Notes under the pieces: model-generated
Told to the model about the DNA's origin: nothing
Databases searched by the model: none
The model's input: the letters and a program-made list of their open reading frames with translations, nothing else
Assembly (NCBI GenBank): GCA_965662485.1
Contig: CBFIIL010000002.1
Span: 4,177 to 68,176 of the forward strand
DNA from: UBA3537 sp965662485
GTDB taxonomy: Bacteria > Bacteroidota > Bacteroidia > Flavobacteriales > Flavobacteriaceae
Reading direction: 5' to 3'
Length of the DNA: 64,000 nucleotides
In this document: in pieces, positions 27,904 to 36,511 of the stretch
Numbering within the stretch: the first letter of the stretch is position 1
Layout of the letters: each line of letters begins with the position of its first letter
Program-made: the position numbers and the translations under genes

Positions 27904-29190
27904 TTAAAGTCCTATAAATTCTAAGGCTGAGTCTCCAAAAGAATATCCATAGCAACGCCAATAATTAGAAAAATTTTCATTTGAATATTTCCAAACAACT
28001 TCCTTGTCTGGAGTAACTTCCCAAACGCCAAAATCACCTTCACAAATCAAGGTATTCCCATTTTGAAGTCTATCGGCACCTGAAATTTTACCATGAAATA
28101 AACTTTCATCTGTAAAAGACCAAACAACTTCAGGAGATAAAACATTTTCTGGCTCTAAAGCTAAAATATCTGGCAATTGTAATTCATAAATATGAGATTG
28201 TTCGCTATTATTTTCCCCATAATTGCTGTAAACTAAAATATTACCTTCACCTGGCACGCCATTTTCAAGCAGGTTTGGAAAATGATTTCTATGAAAAATT
28301 CGCTGTTCTTGAGTATCTCCGTAAGCAAGTGGGTTTCCAAATCGATAAATTAAATCTCCTCCTTTATTATAATTTCCACCAGATGATGTAGAAGCTTGCT
28401 CAGTTGTGGTACTATGATCAATAACCCAAATTTCACTAAAAAAATTAACACTCATGTAAATTAAATCATTTGTTTCATCTAAATCAATTCCATTTGCATG
28501 CATAAAATCTCCATTGTATTGTAGATTGTAATTTATATCAATTTTGTGTGGATTTTGAATTACTGATCCAAAAGCACTTGCATTGTTATCATGTTCTTGA
28601 ATGATATGGTCCCAACTTCTCCACTGCCAAACAATTTCGTTAGTTTCTGGGTTAACTTCTATTAGTTTTTCAACATAGATTGGTTGATCAAAATCAACCC
28701 CAAAGTTTTGATGAGTATCAACCTCAATCTTTTCCCATACCATAATCATAATATTTCCGTTTTTTAGTAACTCAACATCGTGATGTGCAATTTCAATCTC
28801 GTTTGAAACTTCATAGGTCCATTCCAAAATATTATTTTGATCAAAAAGATTAATAACACCTCCATATCCCCCAAAACTAAATGCAGGGTTAATAGACTTA
28901 AAAATTCCTAAAGTCTTTCCATTAGGCAGCAACTCAAAGTCATTACCTAAAAAAGCATCAAGACTCCAACTATATTTAATATTTCCTCCTTTGTCAACTA
29001 AATAGGGGGTTTTTCCCCCATTTGGACAAATAAGCACTAAATTATTATAAACATTTTCTTGATCATGAACCAAAACATCTTCTGTAAGTTCGTATTCATA
29101 TGTAAAATTTGGCTCTTGGCTGTTTATATTTTCTTCGTTACAATTAACTAACACAAAAAAACAGATGAACAAAAGTAGTTTATTATACAT
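27904..29190 (-). CDS. Arylsulfotransferase (ASST)-like lipoprotein
   Basis: This 428-residue protein has a short hydrophobic leader with a Cys at about residue 18 (VLVNCNEEN), so it is probably a lipoprotein. The body repeats propeller-type blades seen in the arylsulfate sulfotransferase (ASST) family: YLVDKGGNIKYSW, HHDVELLKNGNIMIM, HANGIDLDETNDLIYMS and WEVTPDKEVVWKYS. ASST enzymes move sulfate between phenolic compounds in the periplasm; the catalytic His could be the one in FHRNHFPNLLENG, but this is not certain. It lies between gldB and nadE without close coupling, with 109 bases to gldB. Activity and substrate are unknown. Confidence 0.72.
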   Translation of the reverse strand: MYNKLLLFICFFVLVNCNEENINSQEPNFTYEYELTEDVLVHDQENVYNNLVLICPNGGKTPYLVDKGGNIKYSWSLDAFLGNDFELLPNGKTLGIFKSINPAFSFGGYGGVINLFDQNNILEWTYEVSNEIEIAHHDVELLKNGNIMIMVWEKIEVDTHQNFGVDFDQPIYVEKLIEVNPETNEIVWQWRSWDHIIQEHDNNASAFGSVIQNPHKIDINYNLQYNGDFMHANGIDLDETNDLIYMSVNFFSEIWVIDHSTTTEQASTSSGGNYNKGGDLIYRFGNPLAYGDTQEQRIFHRNHFPNLLENGVPGEGNILVYSNYGENNSEQSHIYELQLPDILALEPENVLSPEVVWSFTDESLFHGKISGADRLQNGNTLICEGDFGVWEVTPDKEVVWKYSNENFSNYWRCYGYSFGDSALEFIGL

Positions 29191-29354
29191 ATTTAAAAAT
29201 ATTATTGGTTTTAGTTTATAACTAGATATAAATATATTGAATTATGTATTTAAATGCTAAAAAATCATATTAAAACTAAACAAAAAACATATTAACTTAA
29301 TTCTAAATTTTTATTAATCTGATATAAAATGTTTCAAAGATGAATAGAATAGTT

Positions 29355-29362
29355 TATTTTTG
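29355..29362 (+). promoter_or_regulatory. Putative -7 box for nadE
   Basis: TATTTTTG matches TAnnTTTG. It lies 27 bases before the ATG at 29390 and overlaps an upstream in-frame TTG (29360), so it argues for the ATG as the true start. No clear -33 element. Confidence 0.45.
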
Positions 29363-29389
29363 TTAGAAACCAATACATTTCGAGAAAAT

Positions 29390-30181
29390 ATGGATACAAA
29401 CGCAGTCGTGCAGCACATTAGTAATTGGTTGAAAAATTATTCCAACAAAGCTAAAATTGATGGATTTGTAGTAGGTGTTTCAGGGGGAATCGACTCTGCT
29501 GTAACTTCGACACTCTGTGCAAAAACAGGACTAAAAGTATTATGTTTGGAAATGCCAATTTATCAGGCAGATAGTCATGTAAGTCGTGCTCAAGAACATA
29601 TTCGTTTTTTACAAAAAAACTATTCCAATGTAAGCTCAAAATGTGTTAATCTAACCCCTGTATTCGAGTCTTTAAAATCTGAAATAGACGCTACAAAGGA
29701 TCAAAAAATTGTAGATATGGCTCTGGCCAATACACGCGCTCGCTTGCGGATGACTACGCTATATTATTATGCAGGTTTATATGGTTTTATTGTGGCAGGA
29801 ACAGGAAATAAAGTAGAAGATTTTGGAGTTGGATTTTATACAAAATATGGTGATGGCGGTGTAGATCTGAGTCCTATTGCAGACCTTCTAAAATCAGAGG
29901 TTTATGCCTTAGGAAAAGCCCTTGACGTACCAAACAGTATTATGACTGCAGCACCAAGCGATGGTTTGTTTGGAGACGCGCGAACCGATGAAGACCAAAT
30001 TGGCGCATCCTATGATGAATTGGAATGGGCTATGAAAATGAAAGATGAAGGAAAAAATGCAAATGATTTTGAGGGAAGACAAAAAGAGGTTTTTGCGATT
30101 TTTAATCAATTCAATACATCCAATGCGCACAAAATGAACCCAATTCCTGTTTGCATTATTCCAGAAAAACTTAAACAATAG
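29390..30181 (+). CDS. nadE: NAD synthetase NadE (ammonia-dependent type)
   Basis: NadE amidates nicotinic acid adenine dinucleotide to NAD in the cytoplasm. The 263 residues contain the P-loop GVSGGIDSAV near residue 35 and the GTGNKVEDFGVGFYTKYGDGGVD-type segment in the middle. No N-terminal glutaminase domain is present, so it should use ammonia directly. The ATG at 29390 is preferred over an in-frame TTG at 29360 because a -7 box covers the latter. The response-regulator-like gene follows after 3 bases, so the two are probably co-transcribed. Confidence 0.94.
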   Translation: MDTNAVVQHISNWLKNYSNKAKIDGFVVGVSGGIDSAVTSTLCAKTGLKVLCLEMPIYQADSHVSRAQEHIRFLQKNYSNVSSKCVNLTPVFESLKSEIDATKDQKIVDMALANTRARLRMTTLYYYAGLYGFIVAGTGNKVEDFGVGFYTKYGDGGVDLSPIADLLKSEVYALGKALDVPNSIMTAAPSDGLFGDARTDEDQIGASYDELEWAMKMKDEGKNANDFEGRQKEVFAIFNQFNTSNAHKMNPIPVCIIPEKLKQ

Positions 30182-30184
30182 ATT

Positions 30185-30805
30185 ATGATTAGGGTTCTCA
30201 TTGCTGATCATCAGCCGATTGTCAATTATGGAATCCGAATGCTTTTTGATAATTCTAATGACATCAAAATTGTTAGTACAGTCGACACTGCAAAACAACT
30301 TATCAACTACTTAAAAAAGGGAAGTGTTGATGTTGTCCTTATGTCCATGGATTTACCCGACATGAATGGAATTACTATTTTGAGAAAAATCAAAAAAAAC
30401 TATAACAATGTGCGTATAATTATTTTTAGCGCACAGCCAGAAAACATCTATGGCGCTAGTGTATTAAGATCTGGAGCTTCTGGATTTTTATCTAAAACAG
30501 CAACTACGAATACCATTAAAAAAGCCATTTTAAAAGTCTACAAAGGGGGAATGTATGTAACCAATGCCATGGCGCAAAAGTTGACTTTCGATAAAAACAA
30601 AGAGGAAACTGACATATACCAGAAACTTTCCACTCGAGAGATTGAAGTTCTAAAGCTCATTTGTAATGGAAAGAAAAATAATGAAATTGCAGAAGAACTC
30701 AATATCAACCCAAAAACTGTAAGCACCTATAAATCTCGATTAATGACAAAACTCAATGTCACAAATTTGATTTCTTTAATTGATTTAGGACGGCTAAAAA
30801 ACTAG
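30185..30805 (+). CDS. LuxR/NarL-type regulator with non-canonical receiver domain
   Basis: The 206 residues form a receiver domain (about 1-120) and a C-terminal LuxR-type helix-turn-helix (LSTREIEVLKLICNGKKNNEIAEEL region, from about 141). The phospho-acceptor Asp expected in the LLDxxMP motif is Ser here: VLMSMDLPDMNG, S54. The acidic pair is reduced to A7-D8. The conserved Ser (S82) and Lys (K104) remain. Aspartyl phosphorylation at the usual place is therefore impossible, though D56 is two residues away. No histidine kinase is adjacent. It is 3 bases after nadE and converges on dnaG with one base between stops. Targets unknown. Confidence 0.88.
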   Translation: MIRVLIADHQPIVNYGIRMLFDNSNDIKIVSTVDTAKQLINYLKKGSVDVVLMSMDLPDMNGITILRKIKKNYNNVRIIIFSAQPENIYGASVLRSGASGFLSKTATTNTIKKAILKVYKGGMYVTNAMAQKLTFDKNKEETDIYQKLSTREIEVLKLICNGKKNNEIAEELNINPKTVSTYKSRLMTKLNVTNLISLIDLGRLKN

Positions 30806-30806
30806 A

Positions 30807-32762
30807 TTAAAGTACTCTGTTTAATTTTCGAGAAAGTAACATTTTTAGATTGGAATAATTTAATACATCTTCTAAAATACTTGTATTGTCTGACATATTT
30901 TCGTGTGTCACTTCTTTAAATTCATTCACCTTTTGATCAATCAAAAAACAACGTAAACTTAATATTGTTTCACTAACCAATTGAGCAATATTAACATCTT
31001 TTCGTTTAGGGAAAATATTATTTTTTTCCCAGTTGTGGAGTCTATAACGCTCATCATTCATCAAAATATTTGAAACAAAAGATGATAACTTTGGATCAAT
31101 TTCGCGGATAAAATTCTCTACAATAAAAGTTTCATTTTGATTCAAATAATCTATGATTAAATAATAAATTGTTTTAAAATTTTCATTACTAAATTGCATT
31201 TCATCTTCTTGAAGATCTAAATAAATTTTTTCAAAAACTTTGGCTTTATGAATAACAGGCTCAAGAATCAAAACGCCTTCTTCATTTTCCTTTAAAATTA
31301 AATCTTCAAAATCTTCCGTTTGACTTCCATAAAGCAGTAACATTTCAATTATTTTTTGCTCTAATTCATATTGTACATCAACTTTTTTGTTTGGTGCTGT
31401 GTTTTTTACAACGTCAAAAGCTTTCTTTTGCTTTTGTGCTGTTTTATTGGCCTCAAATTGTGCTTTTTTATTCATTTGAGCCAGTGTACTAAAAAGCACT
31501 TCTTCGCTAATATCCATGATTCTAGCACATTCGCGAATATATAGCTCTTGTTTTATTTGATCTGATATTTTAGAAATACTAGTGATCATATCACGAATCA
31601 AATCGGCTTTTGCAATGGGATCATTATTCGCCTCCTCCATCAACAATGAAGCTTTATAGGCGATAAAGTCTTTTGCATTATCTTTCAGATATTTTTGTAG
31701 TTCTTCAAGTGTATTTTGTTTGGCAAAACTATCTGGATCTTCACCTTCTGGGAAGGTGCAAATTTTTACATTCATCCCTTGCTCCAAAATCAAATCAATT
31801 CCACGCAAAGACGCTCGTATTCCAGCGGCATCACCATCAAAAAGCACGGTAATATTTTTGGTTAATCTATTGACCAATCGAATTTGATCTGAAGTTAACG
31901 CTGTACCTGATGATGACACCACATTTTTGATGCCTGTTTGGTGAAATTGAATGACATCTGTATAGCCTTCAACCAAATAACAATTATCTTCTTTTGCTAT
32001 AGTTTGTTTGGCATAATAAATCCCATAAAGCACTTTACTTTTGTGATATATATCACTTTCTGGGGAGTTTAAATATTTGGCTGCTTTTTCATTTTTCGCC
32101 AAAATTCGTCCGCCAAAACCAAGGACACGACCAGACATACTGTGAATAGGAAACATCACGCGACTCTTGAAACGATCAAATTGTTTTTCTTCTTTTACAA
32201 TAGTCAAACCTGTCTTTTCCAAATACTTGAGAAGATATCCTTTTTTTAGAGCAGCATCTGTTAGGCCGCTCCAATTATCCGTAGAATATCCAAGTTGAAA
32301 TTTTTTAATTGTTTCTTCAGTAAATCCTCTTTCCTTAAAATAACTTAACCCAATGGCTTTTCCAGCATCGGTTTTGTGTAGTGTGTTTTGAAAATAAGTA
32401 TTTGCAAATTCACTTACCAGATACATGCTTTCACGCTCGCCTGCAGCTTCTTTTTCTTCGTTAGATTGAACCGTTTCTTCTACTTCAATATTGTATTTTT
32501 TAGCCAAATACTTAATGGCTTCAGGATAGGTAAAATGCTCATGTTCCATAAGAAATGAAACCACAGTTCCTCCTTTTCCTGTAGAAAAATCTTTCCAAAT
32601 TTGTTTTACTGGCGATACCATAAAACTTGGTGTACGTTCTTCACTAAATGGACTAAGCCCTTTGAAGTTACTCCCTGCTTTTTTTAACTGTACAAAGTCG
32701 CCTATGACTTCTTCAACGCGAGCCATATCAAAAACTTGATCTATTGTAGACTTTGATATCAA
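30807..32762 (-). CDS. dnaG: DNA primase DnaG (zinc ligands replaced)
   Basis: DnaG makes RNA primers for replication. The 651 residues show the N-terminal CHC2-type fold, the RNA polymerase core with TOPRIM (VEGYTDVIQFHQTG; LFDGDAAGIRAS) and a C-terminal helicase-binding region. The four zinc ligands of the N-terminal domain are missing: by alignment to E. coli they become S37, S40, D58 and T61 (LSPFSEERTPSF; WKDFSTGKGG). The flanking structure is otherwise kept, so this looks like a family variation and not decay. The gene stands between convergent nadE-regulator genes and the polyprenyl synthase. Confidence 0.95.
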   Translation of the reverse strand: MISKSTIDQVFDMARVEEVIGDFVQLKKAGSNFKGLSPFSEERTPSFMVSPVKQIWKDFSTGKGGTVVSFLMEHEHFTYPEAIKYLAKKYNIEVEETVQSNEEKEAAGERESMYLVSEFANTYFQNTLHKTDAGKAIGLSYFKERGFTEETIKKFQLGYSTDNWSGLTDAALKKGYLLKYLEKTGLTIVKEEKQFDRFKSRVMFPIHSMSGRVLGFGGRILAKNEKAAKYLNSPESDIYHKSKVLYGIYYAKQTIAKEDNCYLVEGYTDVIQFHQTGIKNVVSSSGTALTSDQIRLVNRLTKNITVLFDGDAAGIRASLRGIDLILEQGMNVKICTFPEGEDPDSFAKQNTLEELQKYLKDNAKDFIAYKASLLMEEANNDPIAKADLIRDMITSISKISDQIKQELYIRECARIMDISEEVLFSTLAQMNKKAQFEANKTAQKQKKAFDVVKNTAPNKKVDVQYELEQKIIEMLLLYGSQTEDFEDLILKENEEGVLILEPVIHKAKVFEKIYLDLQEDEMQFSNENFKTIYYLIIDYLNQNETFIVENFIREIDPKLSSFVSNILMNDERYRLHNWEKNNIFPKRKDVNIAQLVSETILSLRCFLIDQKVNEFKEVTHENMSDNTSILEDVLNYSNLKMLLSRKLNRVL

Positions 32763-32858
32763 TTGTGAATATTTTGGATGAAATTAAAATTTGTATCAAT
32801 GCTAATATATAAAATATCAAACACATGATAAACAAAATATTTGCGGTTATATGTTGAA

Positions 32859-33836
32859 TTATTTGTTACGGTCAATCACATAATTCACCATCAAAAGAAG
32901 TGCTTTTTTGTATTCTGATTCGGGATAATGTCCAATAAGTTTGATGGCTTCTTCTTGAAAACTTTTCATTTTTGATACGGCATATTCCAAACCTCCTTGA
33001 GATTTTACAAATGCGATCACCTCTTTTACTCGTTTTGGATTTTTGTTATGATTTTTTATGGAATTGATTAACCAAGATTGGTCTTTTTCTGAACAATTAT
33101 TCAGAACATAAATTAATGGAAGTGTCATTTTTTGCTCTTTTATATCTATCCCCGTTGGTTTACCTATTTTTTCTGTTCCATAATCAAAAAGGTCGTCCTT
33201 AATTTGAAAAGCCATACCAATGAGTTCTCCAAATTTGCGCATAGTTTCAACCTCTTTTGAATGGGGTTTTACAGAGGCAGCACCCAAACTACAACATGCA
33301 GCTATAAGTGTTGCTGTTTTTTGACGAATTATTTCATAATAAACTTCTTCTGTAATATCCAGTTTTCGTGCTTTTTCTATCTGAAGGAGTTCTCCTTCAC
33401 TCATTTCACGAACTGCAACAGAAATAATTTTTAGAAGATCAAAATCATTATTATCTATACAAAATAAGAGCCCTTTTGACAGTAGAAAATCTCCCACTAA
33501 AACTGCAATTTTGTTCTTCCATAATGCATTAATTGAAAAGAACCCTCGACGATGGTTACTATCATCAACCACATCATCATGCACCAAAGTTGCAGTATGA
33601 ATAAGCTCAATGACCGAAGCGCCACGAAAAGTACGTTCACTAATCTCCCCATTAGAAATCATTTTGGCCGAAAGAAAAACAAACATTGGACGCATTTGTT
33701 TGCCTTTTCGATTGACAATATAATGGGTAATTCGGTTGAGAAGCGCAACTTTACTTGACATTGATAAGCGAAACTTTTTTTCAAAAAGTTCCATCTCATA
33801 ACTAATGGGTGTTTTTATGCGCTCAATAACTTTCAA
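32859..33836 (-). CDS. Polyprenyl diphosphate synthase
   Basis: The 325-residue trans-prenyltransferase builds long isoprenoid chains, probably the menaquinone side chain. Both Asp-rich motifs are present: HDDVVDDSNHRRG near residue 85 and KDDLFDYG near residue 212. Product length cannot be read with confidence, but IspB/octaprenyl-type is the usual annotation for this context. A -7 box (complement of 33853-33860) lies 17 bases upstream of the ATG. Confidence 0.9.
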   Translation of the reverse strand: MKVIERIKTPISYEMELFEKKFRLSMSSKVALLNRITHYIVNRKGKQMRPMFVFLSAKMISNGEISERTFRGASVIELIHTATLVHDDVVDDSNHRRGFFSINALWKNKIAVLVGDFLLSKGLLFCIDNNDFDLLKIISVAVREMSEGELLQIEKARKLDITEEVYYEIIRQKTATLIAACCSLGAASVKPHSKEVETMRKFGELIGMAFQIKDDLFDYGTEKIGKPTGIDIKEQKMTLPLIYVLNNCSEKDQSWLINSIKNHNKNPKRVKEVIAFVKSQGGLEYAVSKMKSFQEEAIKLIGHYPESEYKKALLLMVNYVIDRNK

Positions 33837-33852
33837 ATGCCATTATTTTTGG

Positions 33853-33860
33853 CAAAATTA
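33853..33860 (-). promoter_or_regulatory. Putative -7 box for the polyprenyl synthase gene
   Basis: Plus-strand CAAAATTA gives TAATTTTG on the minus strand, matching TAnnTTTG, 17 bases before the start codon. No -33 TTG at normal distance. Confidence 0.4.
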
Positions 33861-33913
33861 AGCATATAAAATCAATTGTGTCTTAGTTAAAATGTTAAAA
33901 GTAATATTCTAAA

Positions 33914-34918
33914 TTAAGATACTGTACGTACTAATTCGGGTTGGAAAATATCTTTGATGATGGCATTCAATTGCTCATATTCAATCAAAAAAGCATCATG
34001 ACCATGTATGGAAGTGATTTCATGATATGAAACGTTTGTGAGTTTTGGGTGTAAAAGCTTTAAGGTTGATGTGTTTTCTTCAGAAACAAAAAACAAATCT
34101 GAATCAATTCCAATAATATGAATTTCAGCTTCAATTGTTTTTAATACTTCGGCTGCACTTCCTCTATTTGTTGTGATGTCTATGGTTTTTAATAAGTGAT
34201 TCATGAGTTTATATGCCGACAACTGAAACCGTTTTTGAAGCTTATTGCCGTGATGTATCAACCATGTTTCAATATTGAACAAATTAAACTCCTCATTTTG
34301 TGAACGCTGAAATCTATTTTTTAGTGATTCTGGTGTTCTATAGCAAAGCATTGCATGCATTCTTGCATCTTGAATTGGTTGTTTGGAATTCACTAAAAAC
34401 TGTTCTTGAATAAGACAATTTGCTATAATCCAATCCGTTGATTTCCAGTCGCTTGCAACAGGAATTAAATGTTTTGTAATTTTTGGATTGAGGGCTGCCA
34501 TTTCCCAAGCGATGCCACCACCCAATGAACCACCAATGGCTGCAAAAAGTTGATGTATTCCAAGTGCTTCTATTCCCAATAAAAATAATTTTGCAATATC
34601 TCTTGCAACAAAATCTTTATAATTTTCAATAAGGTGATTTGCCTGACCATCATATCCATTTCCTGGAATATTAAATGTTAAAACGGTAAAGTGATTGGTA
34701 TCAATGGGTTTGTTTGAACCAATAAGTGCATTCCACCACCCCTCAGAACCAGCAACATTAGAATTGCCTGTTAAGGCATGATTAACTAAAACCACAGGGG
34801 CACTGTGTAGGGCGCAACCAAATAACTGGTAAGACAAATTAATGGACATTGTCTTACCAGAAATTGTGGTGTATTTTGGAATCTCTATGTATTGAATTTT
34901 ACTCAAAAAATTAGGCAT
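33914..34918 (-). CDS. metX: Homoserine O-acetyltransferase MetX
   Basis: The 334-residue alpha/beta-hydrolase acylates homoserine at the entry of methionine synthesis. The start of the fold has VLVNHALTGNSNVAG. The nucleophile elbow is AIGGSLGGG with S131, the acid is likely in GIDSDLFF, and the catalytic His is in IHGHDAFLIEYEQ (about residue 307). It is shorter than many MetX proteins (about 370-380). It overlaps metY by 8 bases, so the two are coupled and both lie behind the SAM riboswitch. Whether it uses acetyl- or succinyl-CoA is not certain; acetyl is inferred from the family and from metY. Confidence 0.9.
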   Translation of the reverse strand: MPNFLSKIQYIEIPKYTTISGKTMSINLSYQLFGCALHSAPVVLVNHALTGNSNVAGSEGWWNALIGSNKPIDTNHFTVLTFNIPGNGYDGQANHLIENYKDFVARDIAKLFLLGIEALGIHQLFAAIGGSLGGGIAWEMAALNPKITKHLIPVASDWKSTDWIIANCLIQEQFLVNSKQPIQDARMHAMLCYRTPESLKNRFQRSQNEEFNLFNIETWLIHHGNKLQKRFQLSAYKLMNHLLKTIDITTNRGSAAEVLKTIEAEIHIIGIDSDLFFVSEENTSTLKLLHPKLTNVSYHEITSIHGHDAFLIEYEQLNAIIKDIFQPELVRTVS

Positions 34919-36203
34919 TTACATAAACATCAACAGCCTTAAAAGCTTCAATCAAGTCTGCTTTTAAATCTTCAATATCTTCGAGACCAACTGAAAGACG
35001 AATAAGATCTTTTGTAACTCCTGTAGACTCTTGAGCTTCATCGCTCAATTGCTGATGCGTTGTACTTGCTGGGTGAATGATAAGTGACTTTGTATCGCCA
35101 ATGTTTGCAAGTAGTGAAAATAACTTAGTAGTGTCTGCAATTTTCTTTGCAGCATCAAATCCTCCTTTAACTCCAAAAGTAACCAAGCCACTTTGACCAT
35201 TTGGTAAGTAACGATCTGCTAAAGATTTATAAGCGCTCGTTTCAAGTCCAGGATAATTAACCCAAGTTACTTGTTCTTGTTGGTGTAACCATTTGGCAAG
35301 AGCCAATGCGTTTTCACTGTGCTTTTTGATTCTAATTTCAAGAGTTTCAAGGCCTTGAATAATTTGGAATGCATTGAAAGGACTTAGTGCTGCACCATAA
35401 TCTCTTAAGCCTTCAATTCTGATTTTTGCAATAAAAGCTGCTGCTTCTAGAGCTTCGCTATAAACAAGACCATGATATCCTGGAGATGGCTCTGTAAATT
35501 CTGGGAATTTACCATTCGCCCAATCAAATGTCCCTGCATCTATAATAACACCTCCTAGTGCTGTTCCATTTCCGTTGATGTATTTTGTAAGAGAATGAAT
35601 AACAATATTTGCACCATACTCAATTGGATTTAATAAATATGGTGTAGCTACTGTATTATCTACAATCAAAGGCACTTTGTAGGATTTTGCTTCTTTTGAT
35701 ATGGCTTCAATATCCAATACATCTAATTTTGGATTTCCTAAAGACTCAATAAAAAACGCACGTGTATTTTCTTGTGCTGCTTTTTTGAAATTTTCTGCAT
35801 CAGAGGGGTCAACAAATGTTGTTGTAATTCCATGTCTTGGCAAAGTAACACTAAGCAAATTATACGTTCCTCCGTACAAACTACTAGAAGCTACAATATG
35901 ATCTCCAGCTTTTAGAAGTGTTAATAAGGATGTTGCAATTGCAGAAGTTCCAGAAGCTGTAACAACAGCAGCAATTCCTCCTTCGAGTGCCGCCAAACGT
36001 TGCTCAAGAACATCGTTTGTTGGATTATTAATACGGGTATAAATATTTCCCGTTTCAGCTAACGCAAAAAGGTTTGCCGCATGATCTGAATCATTAAAAA
36101 CATAAGCCGTTGATTGATAAATTGGCACCGCTCTAGTGCCAGCGTTTTGGGATACATCGTGTCCCGCGTGTAATGCATTAGTTGCAAATTTTTGTGTACT
36201 CAT
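34911..36203 (-). CDS. metY: O-acetylhomoserine sulfhydrylase MetY
   Basis: This 430-residue PLP enzyme of the Cys/Met-metabolism family makes homocysteine from O-acetylhomoserine and sulfide. The N-terminus FATNALHAGHDVSQNAGTRAVPIYQ and the PLP lysine in SLTKYINGNG (K207) are typical of the O-acetylhomoserine branch. It is first in the metY-metX unit. Its mRNA leader contains a SAM-I riboswitch (36320-36434), so expression should fall when S-adenosylmethionine is high. Confidence 0.94.
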   Translation of the reverse strand: MSTQKFATNALHAGHDVSQNAGTRAVPIYQSTAYVFNDSDHAANLFALAETGNIYTRINNPTNDVLEQRLAALEGGIAAVVTASGTSAIATSLLTLLKAGDHIVASSSLYGGTYNLLSVTLPRHGITTTFVDPSDAENFKKAAQENTRAFFIESLGNPKLDVLDIEAISKEAKSYKVPLIVDNTVATPYLLNPIEYGANIVIHSLTKYINGNGTALGGVIIDAGTFDWANGKFPEFTEPSPGYHGLVYSEALEAAAFIAKIRIEGLRDYGAALSPFNAFQIIQGLETLEIRIKKHSENALALAKWLHQQEQVTWVNYPGLETSAYKSLADRYLPNGQSGLVTFGVKGGFDAAKKIADTTKLFSLLANIGDTKSLIIHPASTTHQQLSDEAQESTGVTKDLIRLSVGLEDIEDLKADLIEAFKAVDVYVNA

Positions 36204-36319
36204 TTTTCTGTTTTTTTTGAGTTAATTAATAATTAAAACAAAAAGTCAAATGCACCAATTTATGGTGAACTTAATAGAAAAATGTTATTAAGAAATGATC
36301 AACATCCGAAAAATGTTGG

Positions 36320-36434
36320 TTGTTATCTATCTAATTATTGAAAAATAAAAAGTAGAATTTAGCACCTACTCCAATTGTGCGGAGGGTTGCTAAGGCTTCA
36401 ATGGGTCTAATCCCTTCACCTTTCTTGATAACAC
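36320..36434 (-). ncRNA. SAM-I (S-box) riboswitch upstream of metY-metX
   Basis: Read on the minus strand, the leader shows the class I SAM aptamer signature: GTTATCAAGAAAGGTGAAGG, then GGATTAGACCCATTGAAGCC, TTAGCAACCCTCC and GGAGTAGGTGCTAAATTC. P1 closes with GTTATC (complement of 36427-36432) and GATAAC (complement of 36322-36327). P3 is CTCC/GGAG. The aptamer lies in the 308-base gap between metY and the upstream gene. Downstream, the 117 bases before the metY start contain short hairpins (for example a CAACAT/ATGTTG stem) but no strong terminator, so the mode of control (transcriptional or translational) is open. Confidence 0.88.
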
Positions 36435-36470
36435 TTCAATAAGTTTTTGAACTTTATGAATGCAAATATT

Positions 36471-36478
36471 CAAATATA
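36471..36478 (-). promoter_or_regulatory. Putative -7 box for the metY-metX leader
   Basis: Plus-strand CAAATATA gives TATATTTG on the minus strand. It lies about 37 bases upstream of the riboswitch P1, in the right place to start the leader RNA. The -33 element is not clear. Confidence 0.45.
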
Positions 36479-36511
36479 AAATTCAATTAGCCAAATTTTT
36501 TTCTATAAAAA

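Noticed and set aside
36204..36319. Possible intrinsic terminator for the SAM riboswitch
   Set aside because: Small hairpins (such as CAACAT/ATGTTG and CTTAATA/TATTAAG) lack the GC-rich stem and T-run needed for a confident call.
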